Of a DNA stretch of 5,778 nucleotides, positions 4,101 through 5,778 are shown piece after piece. This DNA is from Nitrospiraceae bacterium (GTDB lineage Bacteria; Nitrospirota; Nitrospiria; Nitrospirales; Nitrospiraceae), in the NCBI GenBank assembly GCA_005800255.1, contig SYGW01000053.1:1-5778 (forward strand), written 5' to 3'. The translations under genes and the position numbers were made by a program. The notes under the pieces were generated by a model. The model worked only from the letters and a program-made list of their open reading frames with translations. It was not told where the DNA came from and ran no database searches. Every line of letters starts with the position of its first letter. The first letter of the stretch is position 1.

Positions 4101-5384
4101 ATGGACGCCGTGAATGGCCTGAGTCTGATCAATCCCATCGATCCCGCGCAGCTCCAGAAAGACACGCAGCGTATTTACGAAGTCTGCGATGGCTGTCGGC
4201 GCTGTTTCAATCTCTGTCCCTCGTTCAACACGTTGCTGGACGGCATCGACCAGTATGAGAGCGACGTCGCCAAGCTGACGCCGACCGACCATCAGAAGGT
4301 CATCGACGAATGTTACTACTGCAAGCTCTGCTACAACCATTGCCCCTATGCGCCGCCGCATCAGTATGGCCTCGACTTCCCCCGTTTGATGATTGCCTGG
4401 AAGAAGCACCTGGCCGCCACGCGCGGGGTAGGCTGGCGCGATTGGTTCCTGATCAAGACGGATTTGATCGGCAGCCTTGGGAGTCTGGTGGCGCCGGTGG
4501 CCAATTGGCTGTTGGGCCTTCGGCCCCTTCGGGGTGCGATGGAGTCCTGGGTGGGGGTGCATCGCGAGCGGCAGGTCCAGCCCTTTGCTTCCGAGACCTT
4601 TCCTCGTTGGTGGAAGAGGCGCGGCGCGGCCCAGGTTCCTACTTCCGCAGTGCGGAAGGTCGCGCTCTTCGGGGGCTGCCTGATCAACTATCAGGCGACC
4701 GATGTCGGGAAAGCGACGATTCAGGTCCTCGAAAAGAATGGTGTGCATGTGGTGATTCCCGAGCAACGTTGTTGCGGGATGCCGTCGTTCGATATCGGCG
4801 ATACGGCTGCGATTCAGCAGGCAGCCAAGGCGAATATCGCGTCCTTTTTGCCCTGGGTGGAGAAGGGCTATGAGATTGTGGTGCCGGTGCCCAGTTGCAG
4901 CTTGATGTGGAAACGGGAATATCCGGAAGTCGTCGGAGGGGCTGAGGCGCAGCGCGTGGCGGAACGGACCTTCGACGTCTGCGAATATCTCATGAGGCTG
5001 AAGAAGGAGGGAGCCCTGGCCACCGATTTCACCCAGAAGCCAGGGCGTGTGGCCTATCAGGTTCCCTGCCATCTGCGTGACCAGAACATCGGATTCAAGT
5101 CCAAGGAACTGATGGAATGTGCCGGAGCCCAGGTTGAGCTGATTGAGAAATGTTCCGGGCACGACGGCTCCTGGTCTGCCAAAACGGAGTTTTTCCCTCT
5201 CTCCATGTTGATTGCGAAAAAGGCTGTCCGAGCGATTGAGGAGGCTCCGGTCGATCTGGTTGCTTCTGATTGCCCATTGGCGGGATTGCAGCTGGATCAG
5301 GCCGGTGCGATGGCCCATGCCGGAGGCCGATCGACGAAACACCCGATTCAAATCGTGCGCGATGCCTATGGGTTGCCATCATGA
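4101..5384 (+). CDS. GlpC/HdrB-like (Fe-S)-binding protein: two 4Fe-4S motifs plus two CCG-type domains
   Basis: This 427-aa protein is an electron-transfer protein of the COG0247 (GlpC, HdrD, LutA-like) type. Residues 29-39 (CDGCRRCFNLC) and 71-81 (CYYCKLCYNHC) are two CxxCxxCxxxC [4Fe-4S] ferredoxin sites. The first CCG domain has Cys193, Cys224-Cys225-Gly and Cys266. The second has Cys323, then CSGHDG at 351-356 instead of CCG, then Cys391 in CPLA. A moderately hydrophobic stretch (about 121-141) could be an amphipathic membrane-contact helix; no transmembrane segment is convincing. The start is ATG 4101 with AGGAG 3 bases upstream, which is close. GTG 4110 is an alternative. The open frame to 4014 would pass through the terminator and is rejected. 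The stop overlaps the next start as ATGA. A function as electron donor or acceptor for the neighbouring diiron protein is inferred, and the annotation GlpC would overstate it. Confidence 0.92.
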   Translation: MDAVNGLSLINPIDPAQLQKDTQRIYEVCDGCRRCFNLCPSFNTLLDGIDQYESDVAKLTPTDHQKVIDECYYCKLCYNHCPYAPPHQYGLDFPRLMIAWKKHLAATRGVGWRDWFLIKTDLIGSLGSLVAPVANWLLGLRPLRGAMESWVGVHRERQVQPFASETFPRWWKRRGAAQVPTSAVRKVALFGGCLINYQATDVGKATIQVLEKNGVHVVIPEQRCCGMPSFDIGDTAAIQQAAKANIASFLPWVEKGYEIVVPVPSCSLMWKREYPEVVGGAEAQRVAERTFDVCEYLMRLKKEGALATDFTQKPGRVAYQVPCHLRDQNIGFKSKELMECAGAQVELIEKCSGHDGSWSAKTEFFPLSMLIAKKAVRAIEEAPVDLVASDCPLAGLQLDQAGAMAHAGGRSTKHPIQIVRDAYGLPS

Positions 5385-5778
5385 ATGTCCTGACTCCTCA
5401 CGACCTCTTGCCAGCGGCCGAGTATGAACGGCAGCGGGAGGAGTTTCGCGCGCAGATCATTGCGCTGAAGCAGCGGCGCCGGATTTCCCTCGGTCCGCTC
5501 ATTACGCTCGTCTTTGAAAATCGTGAGACCCTGCGATTTCAGACCCAGGAGATGATCCGGGTCGAGCAGATTCTCGATCCCCATAAAATCCAGGATGAAT
5601 TGGATGTCTACAACGCCCTCATGCCAGGGGCCGGTGAGTTGAGCGCGACCTTGCTAATCGAGATCACGGAGCCGGAGCGGATGAAGGAATGGCTGGACGT
5701 CTTCATGGGGCTCGATCACGGGGAAACGGTCGCGATCCGCGCCGGTGGCGAACAGGTCTTCGGGCTGTTCGAAGGAGG
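5381..5778 (+). CDS. DUF3501 family protein, N-terminal part (runs off the window)
   Basis: The gene starts at ATG 5381, overlapping the preceding stop codon by four bases (ATGA), and stays open to the window end, giving 132 visible residues. The sequence MNVLTPHDLLPAAEYE, a basic helix rich in Arg and Lys (about 18-35), the ISLGPLITLVFENRETLRFQ strand pair, the QEMIRVEQI helix, and DELDVYNALMPG followed by a strand LSATLLIEI match my memory of the DUF3501 family, whose members are about 190-200 aa, so roughly a third is missing here. The function of the family is unknown. The segment has no cysteines, so it is not itself an Fe-S protein in the visible part. The overlap implies translational coupling with the CCG Fe-S protein and probably joint function. 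No independent Shine-Dalgarno is visible. Confidence 0.88.
   Translation, partial: MNVLTPHDLLPAAEYERQREEFRAQIIALKQRRRISLGPLITLVFENRETLRFQTQEMIRVEQILDPHKIQDELDVYNALMPGAGELSATLLIEITEPERMKEWLDVFMGLDHGETVAIRAGGEQVFGLFEG

Noticed and set aside
3552..5351. 599-aa open frame on the minus strand across rubrerythrin and the Fe-S gene
   Set aside because: It is fully antisense to two well-supported genes and crosses their spacer and terminator. It has no recognisable domain and a composition rich in Arg, His, Pro and Gly, typical of a GC-rich shadow frame.

Overview
The window looks like an ordinary chromosomal segment of a moderately GC-rich, Gram-negative-like bacterium. The gene style suggests Nitrospirota (Nitrospira-like): a short rubrerythrin followed by a CCG-type Fe-S protein and a DUF3501 protein, an orphan rfbC, an HU gene and a YkgJ-type cysteine-cluster protein. 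That assignment is an inference from gene content and was not tested by any search. I see no transposase, integrase, CRISPR array or other sign of a mobile element.

Layout. Positions 1-857 (minus strand) carry the 5' part of a tRNA-Lys cut by the window edge, a complete tRNA-Arg(CCG) with encoded CCA, and a YkgJ-family cysteine-cluster protein. Upstream of the last gene, 864-1421 encodes an unrecognised 185-aa protein in the same apparent operon. A divergent control region (1422-1704) separates it from a plus-strand HU-family gene (1705-1992), which has a near-consensus promoter, a leader of about 118 nt and an unusually extended Shine-Dalgarno. HU converges on a minus-strand MoaD/ThiS-like ubiquitin-fold gene (2093-2365), and a perfect 17-bp hairpin lies between them. 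A short divergent region with inverted repeats then leads into a plus-strand run: an unrecognised 134-aa protein (possibly leaderless), rfbC, a rubrerythrin without a rubredoxin domain, a GlpC/HdrB-like two-ferredoxin, two-CCG protein, and the start of a DUF3501 gene that runs off the end.

Functional reading. The last three genes (3576-5778) form the most interesting unit: a diiron protein lacking its usual rubredoxin electron-transfer domain, an Fe-S protein built like the electron-transfer subunit of GlpABC/Hdr systems but with altered cluster-binding cysteines, and a domain of unknown function translationally coupled to it by an ATGA overlap. A strong intrinsic terminator between the first two genes should make rubrerythrin more abundant than its putative partners. 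The other notable item is the MoaD/ThiS-like protein, whose Gly-Gly is followed by a seven-residue tail and so could not act as a sulfur carrier without processing. The tRNAs, HU and rfbC are conventional housekeeping genes.
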